A DNA stretch of 13,039 nucleotides, from assembly GCA_031265345.1 (NCBI GenBank), contig JAISCU010000097.1:1-13039 (forward strand), given 5' to 3'. Positions 1 through 8,085 of the stretch are shown here, one piece after another. Both the position numbers and the translations under genes were made by a program. The notes beneath the pieces were generated by a model. The model ran no database searches. It was not told the origin of the DNA and was given only the letters and a program-made list of their open reading frames with translations. How positions within the stretch are numbered: position 1 is the stretch's first letter; every line of letters begins with the position of its first letter. Origin of the DNA: Bifidobacteriaceae bacterium (lineage in GTDB: Bacteria; Actinomycetota; Actinomycetes; Actinomycetales; WQXJ01).

Positions 1-1
1 C

Positions 2-553
2 GATTCTTTCAGCCCGCCCGGCACAGCGGTCGGCGACCTCGCCACCACGCCGGGCTCGATCGAACGGACCGAGGCGGTGGTGGAACGTTACGGCGACACG
101 GTCTACGGCGTGGCTGTGACCCACACCAACTGCCGGGGCGATGCCGACGACGTGTTCCAGGAGGTCTTCCTGGCCTACCACCGCGCCCAGCCCCGGTGCC
201 GCAGCGAGGAGCATCGCAAGGCCTGGCTGCTGCGCACCACCTTGAACATCGCGCGGCGAATCGCCGGTTCGTCATGGCGCACGCGCGTGGTGCCGCTGAC
301 CGCGGACGACCCACCCGCGCCGACCGCCGCCAGCTTCACCTTCGCCACCGAGCGCCAAGACGCCATCTTCCGAGCCCTCAACGCCCTGCCAGAGGGCACT
401 CGCACAGTTCTGTACCTGTTCTACTTCGAAGACATGCCCATCGCCCAGATCGCCACGACGCTCGAACTCGAGCCGGGGGCGGTCAAGATGCGCCTGTCAC
501 GCGGCCGAACCGAGATGCGAGACCAACTCCGAGAGGAATTATTCGATGACTGA
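2..553 (+). CDS. ECF-type RNA polymerase sigma factor, 5'-truncated by the window edge
   Basis: This is a group 4 (ECF) sigma factor that would direct RNA polymerase to a small regulon. Counting from the GTG at 77, region 2 covers about residues 1-70 with the typical DADDVFQEVFLAYHR helix at 22-36. A linker rich in Pro, Ala and Thr follows (about 74-92), then region 4 at about 98-150, with LPEGTRTVLYLFYFEDM and the helix-turn-helix PIAQIATTLELEPGAVKMRLSRGR. The frame stays open to base 2 with GC-rich third positions and no stop, and the residues before GTG 77 read like sigma N-terminus (IERTEAVVERYGD). The true start is therefore probably left of the window; GTG 77 is the fallback. Its last 8 bases overlap the next gene (ATGACTGA), so the two are likely translationally coupled and functionally paired. 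The ECF class is certain; the subgroup is not assigned. Confidence 0.9.
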   Translation, partial: DSFSPPGTAVGDLATTPGSIERTEAVVERYGDTVYGVAVTHTNCRGDADDVFQEVFLAYHRAQPRCRSEEHRKAWLLRTTLNIARRIAGSSWRTRVVPLTADDPPAPTAASFTFATERQDAIFRALNALPEGTRTVLYLFYFEDMPIAQIATTLELEPGAVKMRLSRGRTEMRDQLREELFDD

Positions 554-2714
554 CGAGATCTTCCGCGCCATGCGCGAGCAAATGAAGCCAAGCCCGGAAT
601 TGGTCAACCGCTTGAACGGGCGGCTCCAGGCCGAGGCCCTGGGGGGAGACGGGCGGGCGGCATCGTCCAACGGCGCCCAGCCCAGCCAAACCCAGCCCAG
701 CCAAACCCAGCCCGGCCATGTGCCGCCCATCAAGGCCCGCCGACGCGCTGCCGGGGCCCGGCCGAAGCGCCGCCGGTCGACCACCTGGCTGGTGGCCGCC
801 GCCTCGGTCGCGGCGGTCGCGCTGGTCGGCACCGTGGTCTACGCGACGGTCCGCGGCCCCAAGCTGGACGCGACCAAGCCCGCCGTCGAGCCGGTCGAAC
901 AACCGTTGGATTACGATGCCGTGTACGCGGCTTTGGAACGGACGTGGCAGGACGACGGGGCTCGGGGCGGCGGATGGGGCGTCACGGAAGACAGCGCTGC
1001 CGCGCCTGAGGCGGCCGCCGGGGCCATGGACGCGGACGCGTACACCAGCCGAACAAGCGGTCAGAGCGACTACACCGGCACGAATGTCCAAGTCGAGGGC
1101 ATAGACGAGGGAGACATCGTCAAGACTGACGGCGAGACCATCTTCGTGGCCTCGGGCACCGAGGTGGTGCTGATCAAGGCCGACGGGGCCGCCACCAAGG
1201 AGATCGCGCGGATCGACACGGTCGCCTCCACGGACGCCGCCACGGACGCCTCCGCAGACGCCACCGGGCAGGAATCGTGGGCGGCGATCTCCGACCTGAT
1301 GCTGCACGGCTCGACCCTGGCAGTGGTCCTGGGCCGGACCGAGTACGTCCCGGGGCCGGTCACCCCCGTCGAAGAGGATGGTCGGCTGGTAGGGGTGCCG
1401 GATCCATACTGGTCCTACGAGGAGTCCACCACGACAGTCGTGCTCTACGACGTCTCCAGGCCGAGCGAGCCCCGCCAGCTGACCAGTTTCGGCCAGGACG
1501 GGTCCTACCAGGCCTCGCGTCTGGCGGACGGCAAACTGTACCTGGTCTCCAACTACTGGGTCGGCGACGAGTCCACCACCGACCCGGCCGACCCCGCCAC
1601 CTTCGCGCCCTGCCTCGCCGTCGATGACGAACAGGAGGTGATGGCGCCCAGCGACCTGGCCATCTGGGAGAAGCCGAACGGCGCCGAATATGTGGTCATG
1701 ACAGCCATCGACCTGGGCAGCCGCGAACGGATCAGCGAGCTGGCGGTTCTGGGCGGCTCCGAGGTCGTGTACATGAGCCAGGACAATCTCTACTTGGCCT
1801 CGACCGAGTGGGAGGCCGAGGGCCTGAACGCCTTCCTGGAGCAGTTCGGATTCAGTGGCGGCTCGTACAGCACCGTCACCCACTTGATGCGGGTCTCCTT
1901 GGCGGACGGCCAACTGGCCCTGGCCGCCCAGGGCTCCGTGCCGGGCCGCCCGGTGGACCAGTTCGCGCTCGACGAGTACGAGTCGAACCTCCGCATCGCC
2001 ACCACGGTCGACGGCGACTGGGAAGGCGGCACACCCACCCACGCGGCCCTGTTCGTGCTGAACCAGGACCTCACCATGGTGGGCGAGATTCCGGAACTGA
2101 TGCGGGACGAATCGATCCAGTCTGTCCGCTACATGGGCGCCACCGGCTACGTGGTGACCTTCCGCCAGACCGATCCGCTGTTCGCGATCGACCTGGCCGA
2201 TCCGGCCGCCCCTCAAGTCATGAGCGCCCTGAAGATCGACGGTTTCAGCGCCTATCTGCATCCGTGGGGCGAGGACCGGTTGGTCGGCCTGGGCTATGCC
2301 GGAAACGCGACGGGGTTGACGGGCGGGATGAAACTGGCCGTGTTCGACATCTCCGACCCCTTCGACGTGACCGTCAGCTCCAGCCTGCCGGTCGAGGCCG
2401 AGTCCTCGGCAGCGCTTGACGACCATCGGGCCGTCTACGCCGACCCGGCCCGTTCCATGATCGGCTTCCCCGCCCTGAGCTACGGGCAGACGGACGTCGA
2501 GTGGGGATATCTGGTCTACGTCGCCGACTCGAACGGCGATTTCGAGCCGAAGGCGAGCCTCGACCTGACCGGGATGTGGACCGAGGATTGGCCCAAGGGC
2601 GAGTTGCGCGGCCTCAGGGTGGGCGACCACTTCTACGTCTGCGCTCCGGACGCCGTTTGGGTGTGGGGAGCCGACTTCGGCGATCCGGTCGCGAAGGTGC
2701 CGTTCGAGGGCTGA
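546..2714 (+). CDS. Membrane-anchored beta-propeller protein, putative anti-sigma partner
   Basis: This 722-residue protein matches the secreted beta-propeller family (Pfam Beta_propel). The hallmark TNVQVEGIDEGDIVKTDG lies at residues 179-196. Further family-like stretches are FALDEYESNLRIATT and VRYMGATGYVVTFRQTDPLF (about 525-545), followed by FSAYLHPWGEDRLVGLG. Residues 1-30 form a short charged helix (MTDEIFRAMREQMKPSPELV), then a low-complexity basic linker. One membrane helix at about 80-101 follows an Arg/Lys-rich stretch, which predicts N-inside topology and an external propeller. The ATG overlaps the sigma-factor stop by 8 bases. Known in the family: propellers of this type often sit beside ECF sigma genes. 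Inferred: the N-terminal helix binds the sigma factor and the propeller senses an envelope signal. No zinc-binding anti-sigma motif is visible, so the anti-sigma role is only moderately supported, while the propeller family is clear. Confidence 0.88.
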   Translation: MTDEIFRAMREQMKPSPELVNRLNGRLQAEALGGDGRAASSNGAQPSQTQPSQTQPGHVPPIKARRRAAGARPKRRRSTTWLVAAASVAAVALVGTVVYATVRGPKLDATKPAVEPVEQPLDYDAVYAALERTWQDDGARGGGWGVTEDSAAAPEAAAGAMDADAYTSRTSGQSDYTGTNVQVEGIDEGDIVKTDGETIFVASGTEVVLIKADGAATKEIARIDTVASTDAATDASADATGQESWAAISDLMLHGSTLAVVLGRTEYVPGPVTPVEEDGRLVGVPDPYWSYEESTTTVVLYDVSRPSEPRQLTSFGQDGSYQASRLADGKLYLVSNYWVGDESTTDPADPATFAPCLAVDDEQEVMAPSDLAIWEKPNGAEYVVMTAIDLGSRERISELAVLGGSEVVYMSQDNLYLASTEWEAEGLNAFLEQFGFSGGSYSTVTHLMRVSLADGQLALAAQGSVPGRPVDQFALDEYESNLRIATTVDGDWEGGTPTHAALFVLNQDLTMVGEIPELMRDESIQSVRYMGATGYVVTFRQTDPLFAIDLADPAAPQVMSALKIDGFSAYLHPWGEDRLVGLGYAGNATGLTGGMKLAVFDISDPFDVTVSSSLPVEAESSAALDDHRAVYADPARSMIGFPALSYGQTDVEWGYLVYVADSNGDFEPKASLDLTGMWTEDWPKGELRGLRVGDHFYVCAPDAVWVWGADFGDPVAKVPFEG
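676..715 (+). repeat. 15-bp tandem repeat in the propeller-protein linker
   Basis: The unit CCCAGCCCAGCCAAA occurs at 676-690 and again exactly at 691-705, with a partial third copy at 706-715. It encodes a repeated Gln-Pro-Ser-Gln-Thr in the cytoplasmic linker between the N-terminal helix and the membrane segment. The unit is a multiple of three, so copy-number change would alter linker length without a frameshift. Confidence 0.85.
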
Positions 2715-2718
2715 CCGA

Positions 2719-2739
2719 CCGGCCTCAGGGCGCGGCCGG
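2719..2739. terminator. Possible bidirectional hairpin between convergent genes
   Basis: CCGGCC (2719-2724) can pair with GGCCGG (2734-2739) around a 9-base loop. It lies at the junction of two convergent genes whose stops are only 10 bp apart. There is no T-tract on either strand, and the right arm lies inside the DUF5719 gene's last codons. It could serve both strands as a U-less terminator, but a 6-bp GC stem can occur by chance in DNA this GC-rich. Confidence 0.3.
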
Positions 2740-4236
2740 GTACACCCGCACTTCGGCCGAGCTGAGACTGAGCGAGGCCGGGACCACGGCCGAGATCAGT
2801 TCGCCGTCCGGATCGTCGGCGCTAACGTTGAGCGCCAGCGCCCCGACCGGGCCGTCCCAGCGGAACCGGAGCGCTGCGGTCTCGCCGTCCGCGCCCATCG
2901 CCTCCAGGTCTAGTGCCCGGGTGGTTCCCGCAGGCACCTCGACCTTGGTGGAGGCGCCGGCCTGGCCTCGCTGGTCGATCGGCGTCAACTCCAGGCTCGT
3001 GGCGACCCCCGAGCCGACCACCAGGTACGCGTCCAAGTCGGAGGTTGGCAGCGCGACGTAGCCCTCGGTTGACGATGCCGCCGAGGGGGTCCACGCGAGC
3101 TCCTCGGGCTGGCCCTCTCCGCTGGTCCGCAACGACAGCCCGGAGGCCACCACCGGCTGGTCGGAGCGGATGACCGCGGTGTAGCGTCCTTCGGCCAGGC
3201 CGCCCAGCGACAGGTCGGTCACCACTCGGGGGTTCATGATCGCGTCTTCGAGCCCCGGCAGGCTGGTGGGTCCGTCAGGCCCCCAGAGTTCGACGTTCAC
3301 CACGGCGGCGAGGTCGCCGGGGACCAGCACTCGCAGGGCCGAGGTCCGGGCGGAGTCGAAGGTCGAGGCGGTCACGTTGAGGCCCGGCACCGTCACCTCC
3401 TGGGCTGGCGCCAGTCCGGGCACCGCCAGCTCGACCCCGCCTTGGGTCAGGCCCTCCAGGCGCGAGTGCTGCAGGAACACCGCCAGATCGCCGCCCGTGG
3501 CGGTGACCTGCACCACCAGCCGCGAGCTCTCGCCGATGAACCCCTCCAACAGGACGGCTCGCTGCGATCGGGCCGGCACCGCCAGCCCCGTCAGGCCGAC
3601 CGCCTCGACTTCCCCGGCGCCGTCCCACAGTTTCAAATCGGCCCGGACGTTGGTGAAACCGGCGTTGGTCAACAGCAGGCGCGAGGACGAGCCGGTCTCG
3701 GTCGATCCGGCGACGATCCAAGCGTCCGAGCTGGCCGGGATGCAGGCGGCGGCGGCCACGCCGCGCAGGTCGCCGTCGGCCAGGTGCTGGAAGGTCGCCC
3801 CCGCCGCCGCCGGCGCCGCTTCGCCTTCGCCCGCCGCCGAGGCGACCAGTTGGACCGGTGCCTCGCCCACGCGTTCGTTGGTGACGGCCACGTCGGTCCC
3901 CCGACCCGACAGCCGGGCGGGGGCCGAAGCCTCGTCCAACCCCTGGGCCCGCCCCCCCGAGGCGCTCGCCACCAGGCCGCGCGTGATCGAGTCGACCGAC
4001 GTGGCGTTGGGGTCGAACCGGGGGTCGTAGACGACCTGGTCCTCGCCGTCGCCCGGCAGTTTCAGGCTCGCGGCGCAGACCACCTCCGAATCGCCCGGCG
4101 CGACCTCGATCACAGCCGGGCTCCCGGCCACCGCCGGAGCGGGCGACCAGGCGCCGTCCGCCCACACCAGCGCCCCCACGCTCGCCAGACCCACCAGCGC
4201 CACGACAATCGCGGCGATCCGTTTGACCACTCTCAT
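2725..4236 (-). CDS. DUF5719-family exported protein
   Basis: This 503-residue protein begins with a signal peptide or signal anchor (MRVVKRIAAIVVALVGLASV, basic then hydrophobic, residues about 1-26). A long Ala/Gly/Val-rich, beta-strand-like external region follows without further membrane helices. Sequence style and position beside the giant GT2 protein match actinobacterial DUF5719 proteins, whose biochemical function is not established. The start at 4236 is chosen because it places the signal peptide at the N-terminus, has GGGAGGA about 6 bases upstream, and overlaps the upstream stop by one base (TGATG). The frame runs open to 4446, but that extension is Arg/Gly/Pro-rich shadow of the GT2 gene. 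The coupling implies that it works with the GT2 membrane protein at the cell surface; this is inferred from position only. Confidence 0.8.
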   Translation of the reverse strand: MRVVKRIAAIVVALVGLASVGALVWADGAWSPAPAVAGSPAVIEVAPGDSEVVCAASLKLPGDGEDQVVYDPRFDPNATSVDSITRGLVASASGGRAQGLDEASAPARLSGRGTDVAVTNERVGEAPVQLVASAAGEGEAAPAAAGATFQHLADGDLRGVAAAACIPASSDAWIVAGSTETGSSSRLLLTNAGFTNVRADLKLWDGAGEVEAVGLTGLAVPARSQRAVLLEGFIGESSRLVVQVTATGGDLAVFLQHSRLEGLTQGGVELAVPGLAPAQEVTVPGLNVTASTFDSARTSALRVLVPGDLAAVVNVELWGPDGPTSLPGLEDAIMNPRVVTDLSLGGLAEGRYTAVIRSDQPVVASGLSLRTSGEGQPEELAWTPSAASSTEGYVALPTSDLDAYLVVGSGVATSLELTPIDQRGQAGASTKVEVPAGTTRALDLEAMGADGETAALRFRWDGPVGALALNVSADDPDGELISAVVPASLSLSSAEVRVYPAAP

Positions 4237-7200
4237 CAGCTGTCCTCCCGCACTGCCGCGGCCCGGCGGATCGGCAACGCCAGCAGCGCCGCCAGGAGCA
4301 AGACCACCACTTGGGCCAGGGCGAAGCCCCAGGGCGCGGCGTGCCAGACGTGCAGCCGGCCGGAACCGGCCGGAACCTCGAACGCCTGGTACCAGCCGCC
4401 CGATTCGACCGCCGCGAGCGGCTCGCCGTCCAGCGACGCCCGCCATTTGCCGTCCGCCCGTTCAGCCAGCACCAGGCGGCGCCCATCCGGCCCGTCGGGC
4501 AGGCTCGCCCGCAGGTTGGTGCCCGGCCCTGCGTCCAGAGCGGCGGCCGACCCGTCGGTGTCCACCACGTGCAGGCGCGCGGCCGCGTCGACGCTCGGGC
4601 CGCCGGAATCGCGCTCGGACCGGCCGACCCGCCAGACCACCGCCCCGTCGGCGTCCTCGCGGACCCGCGTCATGCCGGCCGTGGCGTCGAGCGCGGCGGC
4701 CAGGGACTGATCCTCCGCGCCGACCAGGACGAAGCCGATCCCGAAGGACGCCAGGGTGGCCGCGGCGTCGCCGGGGTTGCGCGCGGAGATGGCGGCCACG
4801 ACTTGGCTGACCGCCTGATCGGCGGCATCGGGAACGGCCACCCGACCGGGCCAGCCGCCCAACTGGCGCGACCCGGCCACACCCGCAGCCTCGGAGAGCT
4901 GATGCCCGGCGCCGCGGACCAGGTCCCAGCGCAAAGCCGCGTCCTGGCCGGCGCCCACCACCAAGGCGTAGGTCGCGCGCGGGCCCGTCGCCTCCGCGGC
5001 CACGATGGGGGGCATCGGATCGGTGGCCGCGCGCCGCACATCCGAGTGCCCCAAACGCTGCCACACGTCCACGACTCCCCCGGCCAGCGGTCCAGCCACC
5101 AGGGCTGCCACACAGGCCGTCGCGAGCCCAGCTCTCAGCCGCCGATGCCGCGCCCCGACCTCGCCGACGGCCCCGCTGAGTCCTGAGGCGGCGGCGAGCG
5201 CCAGGCCGATGAGGACCAAGGCGCAAGCGCCTCCCGTCCAGGCGCGCACCGGCTCCAGCCCGTCGACGGTCACGCCCAGGCGGTCCAAGACGAAGATGGT
5301 GGCCGCGCCGAGGACGGCCAGGAACCAGCCGAAGCGGACAGCCCTGGCTCGCCTGCCCGTCCGGAACAACGCCCCGACGGCGGCCACCGCCAAGGCTCCG
5401 GTCAGGAGCGCGGCGACCGGTTGGACCAGCCCCGCCGGGACCAGGCCGGGCAACGACGGCTCCGCCGGCCAGCCCAGCAGTTGAAGCCAGAACGGGGCCG
5501 GCTGGTAGGCCAGCACCGGGCCCGGATCGGCCAACAACGCCCGCCATTGGTCGCTCGCCACGGCATCCCAGATCAGGGGCAAGAACAAGGCCAGAACCGG
5601 CAGCGCCACCCACACCAAGCGCGCCCGTCGGCCCTTTCCGGCCAGGACGAACGCCCCCACGACCGCCATCAGCCCCGGAGCCAGCAGCGCCGGGCTGCCC
5701 GCCGCCGCGACGGCGAAGGCCAAGCCCGCGAAGGCCGCCGCCGCCAACGAGCCCGGCCGGGCGACCAAGACGGACGCGCGGACCGTCCCGGCGGCATCGG
5801 CCACCGCTGGACGGACGTCGAGACAGTTGACGCCGATGGCGCGGGCCGCCCCCAGCAAGGCCCAAGGCAAAGCGGCGTGGGCCACCACCGCGCCCAATCG
5901 CCCCTGCGCCACGGCTGCCCACAAGGACGGCGCGGCCAGGTAGAAGATCGCGACCCAGGCCCTGATCCAGACCGAGCGGGCAGCCGCCCCCGCGGCGAAC
6001 CAAGCTCCCAGGGCGGCGATCAGCGGGGCCGCCAGCAATGCCAGCTTGACGGCCGTGGCGCCGTGGCCGAAGCACAGCAAAGTCAGCACCGCCAGGACGG
6101 CGTTGAACGGATCGCCCGGACCGGGCTCCCCCAACCCCTGCGTCAGCCACCCCCCGGCCGCCAGGCGCGCCAGCTCGGTCACCGCGGCGTCCTGCGAGCC
6201 GAGCGCGCCGCCAGTGATGAAACCCGGCCCGACCAAGCGGTACATCGCCGCCCCGGTGATGGCGACCGCGACCAGGACCACGGCCGTGATCATGCGCCGG
6301 CGGCGCGAGGCCAGCTCACGAAGCTCGGCCATCTCGATCTCGGTGGGAGCGAGGGTCCGGCGTCTGAGCTCGGCCTCGGTCATGCGACGGTCACGCCGAG
6401 CCTGTCGCGCCTCGGAGGTGCTGACCTGGAGCGACGCCAGCCGACGGCGGGGCATGCGGCGCGTCCGGCCAGCCACGTAGCGGGCGCGGGCGACGGAGTC
6501 GAACCGAGTCAGGACGGCCACCGGGGCTAGAACCTCGTCGACGGCCAGGCGGAAGTCCTTGGCCGCGATCCGCCAGAAGAAGCGGCCAATCCCGGCGACC
6601 GCCGCCGCCACGGCGATGGGGATGAGCGCCCACAGGGGCGCGTCCACCAACTCGGTGAAGATCAGCGCGCGGCGGCGCGCGCCGTAGGACCGGTCCGTGG
6701 ACGGCTCGGGGCGCTCGGCGTCTGCCTCAGGGGCGGCCCGGCGGCGGCGCTCGGCCTCTCGCAGTCCCTTGTAGGAGGCTTGCTCGTGCTCCAGTACGGC
6801 GGTCGGCTCGACCACCACTCGGTACCCGGCCAGGCGGGCGCGGCGGCAGAACTCGAGCCCGTCGCGGAACGGGCCCAGCCCCGAGGCGAATCCGCCCAGC
6901 GACTGCCAGACATCGCTCTTGACCAGCATCCCGGCGCTGCCCACCGCCAGCACGTCCTCGAGGGCGTCGTATTGGCCCTGGTCAAGTTCGCCGTCCCGGC
7001 CGTTCGGCACGCGGCGGCCGAACGGCGTGGTGGTGACGCCGACCTCGCCCAAGCGGGTCGGATCGTCGGCTCGGACCTGCTTCGGCCCGGCCACCGCCAC
7101 CGAGGGCGCGACCTCTACGCAGGCCATCAGGTTGGCCAGGCAATCGGGCGCGGGGTAGGAGTCGTCGTGCAACAACCAGAGTTGCGCGCCCGCGTCGCGC

Positions 7201-7454
7201 CCGGACAGGCCGGCCGCGACCGCCTGCCCGAAGTTCTTCGCCCGCACGGCATGGACCACCGTCAGGATCTCGCGCGGGATGCCACAACGGATGGCCATCT
7301 CCGCGATGGCCGGGTCGGACTGCGGTCCGGCGTCCGCCACCACCACCGCGCCCGGCCGGACCGTCTGCGACGCCAGAGCCACCAGGGCGCGCGGCAAGTA
7401 CTCCGACCGCCCGTCGGTGGCGATCACCGCCACCACGTGGGGCGGCGCGCTCAT
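4236..7454 (-). CDS. Giant GT2 glycosyltransferase with polytopic membrane domain
   Basis: This is a membrane protein of about 1072 residues. Residues about 7-225 form a GT-A fold of family GT2: the opening strand VVAVIATDGR, a nucleotide-sugar metal motif in WLLHDDSYPAPD (HDDS at 96-99), the VGSAGMLVKSDVW segment, and FRDGLEFCRRARLAGY (about 196-211), resembling the family's ED-type acceptor/base region. A first membrane segment (about 275-295) is followed by an Arg-rich cytoplasmic stretch, then from about residue 388 a long series of hydrophobic segments, an external region near 800-1040 and a last membrane helix close to the C-terminus. Donor and acceptor sugars cannot be read from the sequence. 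The ATG at 7454 starts right at the GT-A fold, but its Shine-Dalgarno is weak. A GTG at 7529, 2 bp after the whiB stop, would add 25 residues and remains possible. It is probably co-transcribed with whiB and DUF5719 and acts in cell-envelope glycan assembly. Confidence 0.85.
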   Translation of the reverse strand: MSAPPHVVAVIATDGRSEYLPRALVALASQTVRPGAVVVADAGPQSDPAIAEMAIRCGIPREILTVVHAVRAKNFGQAVAAGLSGRDAGAQLWLLHDDSYPAPDCLANLMACVEVAPSVAVAGPKQVRADDPTRLGEVGVTTTPFGRRVPNGRDGELDQGQYDALEDVLAVGSAGMLVKSDVWQSLGGFASGLGPFRDGLEFCRRARLAGYRVVVEPTAVLEHEQASYKGLREAERRRRAAPEADAERPEPSTDRSYGARRRALIFTELVDAPLWALIPIAVAAAVAGIGRFFWRIAAKDFRLAVDEVLAPVAVLTRFDSVARARYVAGRTRRMPRRRLASLQVSTSEARQARRDRRMTEAELRRRTLAPTEIEMAELRELASRRRRMITAVVLVAVAITGAAMYRLVGPGFITGGALGSQDAAVTELARLAAGGWLTQGLGEPGPGDPFNAVLAVLTLLCFGHGATAVKLALLAAPLIAALGAWFAAGAAARSVWIRAWVAIFYLAAPSLWAAVAQGRLGAVVAHAALPWALLGAARAIGVNCLDVRPAVADAAGTVRASVLVARPGSLAAAAFAGLAFAVAAAGSPALLAPGLMAVVGAFVLAGKGRRARLVWVALPVLALFLPLIWDAVASDQWRALLADPGPVLAYQPAPFWLQLLGWPAEPSLPGLVPAGLVQPVAALLTGALAVAAVGALFRTGRRARAVRFGWFLAVLGAATIFVLDRLGVTVDGLEPVRAWTGGACALVLIGLALAAASGLSGAVGEVGARHRRLRAGLATACVAALVAGPLAGGVVDVWQRLGHSDVRRAATDPMPPIVAAEATGPRATYALVVGAGQDAALRWDLVRGAGHQLSEAAGVAGSRQLGGWPGRVAVPDAADQAVSQVVAAISARNPGDAAATLASFGIGFVLVGAEDQSLAAALDATAGMTRVREDADGAVVWRVGRSERDSGGPSVDAAARLHVVDTDGSAAALDAGPGTNLRASLPDGPDGRRLVLAERADGKWRASLDGEPLAAVESGGWYQAFEVPAGSGRLHVWHAAPWGFALAQVVVLLLAALLALPIRRAAAVREDS

Positions 7455-7531
7455 GGTCGCGGGCGCGGTTTGGAAGGCGCCAGCCGTGTACGGAGGTGCT
7501 GAGAAGTCGGTCCTGGCGTGATTGGGCACTG

Positions 7532-7855
7532 CTACTGCGACCTGCGCTGCTTCAAGCGGCGCCGCTCGCGCTCCGAGAAACCGCCCCAGATGCCGAAGCG
7601 CTCATCGTTCTCGAGGGCGTAGTCGAGGCACTCCACCTTCACTTCACAGGCGGCGCAGATGCGTTTGGCCTCGCGGGTGGAGCCGCCCTTCTCGGGGAAG
7701 AAGGCCTCCGGGTCGGTCTGGGGGCAGAGCGCCCGCTGCTGCCATCCGAGCGGCCCGGTGTCCTCGCGGCCGCCGAACAGATCGGGCACGCCGGATCGCG
7801 GGTCGATCACGCCGGATTCAAGGGTGAGAGCGCCTTCGCCCAGTACATTCCACAC
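7532..7855 (-). CDS. whiB2: WhiB-family iron-sulfur transcriptional regulator, WhiB2/WhmD type
   Basis: This small regulator of 107 residues has four cysteines that ligate a [4Fe-4S] cluster in this family (about 44, 67, 70 and 76 from the GTG start). Around them are ALCPQTDPEAFFPEKGG and RICAACEVKVECLDYAL. The G(I/V)WGG turn (GIWGG) is followed by the basic tail SERERRRLKQRR. The PEAFFPEKGGSTREAKRIC and DERFGIWGG wording resembles mycobacterial WhiB2/WhmD and Streptomyces WhiB, which are linked to septation and sporulation and bind the principal sigma factor. The GTG at 7855 is preferred because AGGAG lies 7 bases upstream (in AGGAGACGACAC). The frame could extend to a TTG at 7906, but that would put an AT-rich leader into the protein. 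Proximity to manA is also seen for mycobacterial whiB2. The family is certain; the subfamily is likely. Confidence 0.9.
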   Translation of the reverse strand: MWNVLGEGALTLESGVIDPRSGVPDLFGGREDTGPLGWQQRALCPQTDPEAFFPEKGGSTREAKRICAACEVKVECLDYALENDERFGIWGGFSERERRRLKQRRSQ

Positions 7856-8085
7856 GTGTCGTCTCCTCGCAGGCACCAGATCAATCTGAAAAACAGGTTG
7901 CACCAATGAAATTACAGCTTTGTCATCTTGGCAAGTCCTATGGTCAGAGTATTCACATGAGCTTCATCTTTGGGCCCGAATCGGCCCAAAACCGGCTCCA
8001 GAGGCGGTTTGCGGGTCGTTCACGGCGCTGCCTCGGCCCTCGGATCGCTCCGGGCCGCTATCCTTTGCGTCCCGACGCGGGCGGG
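7856..8085 (-). promoter_or_regulatory. whiB2 upstream region, unusually AT-rich
   Basis: This 230-bp gap lies between the manA stop and the whiB start and holds no gene. The part nearest whiB (about 7875-7968) is markedly richer in A and T than any other long stretch here, as expected for a promoter and leader. On the - strand it includes TAATTT, which fits a TANNNT -10 box, but no convincing -35 was found. The Shine-Dalgarno AGGAG and a GACAC (the core recognised by WhiA in Streptomyces) lie directly before the start codon. The exact promoter position is not determined. Confidence 0.45.
7969..7990. terminator. Hairpin downstream of manA, terminator or operator candidate
   Basis: TTTGGGCC (7969-7976) and GGCCCAAA (7983-7990) form a perfect 8-bp inverted repeat around a 6-base loop. 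It lies about 96 bp after the manA stop and about 115 bp before the whiB start. It could end the manA transcript, but no U-run follows on either strand. A second inverted repeat, AAACCG (7989-7994) with CGGTTT (8005-8010), overlaps it by 2 bases, so the two hairpins exclude each other. An operator for whiB is the alternative reading. Confidence 0.45.

Noticed and set aside
483..2630. A 715-codon open frame on the - strand opposite the propeller gene
   Set aside because: It mirrors the GC-biased third positions of the real gene, its product is rich in Gly, Arg, His and Val without motifs, and the + strand protein matches a known family throughout.
4237..4446. A 70-residue N-terminal extension of the DUF5719 protein
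   Set aside because: It is Arg/Gly/Pro-rich, would bury the signal peptide, and overlaps the GT2 coding region; the start at 4236 has a good ribosome site.
5421..6530. A 369-codon open frame on the + strand within the GT2 gene
   Set aside because: Its product is Arg/Gln/Gly-rich with no domain, and it lies wholly opposite a well-supported membrane protein.
7856..7906. TTG start at 7906 for the WhiB protein
   Set aside because: The added residues come from the AT-rich leader and include the Shine-Dalgarno itself; GTG 7855 has AGGAG at 7 bases.
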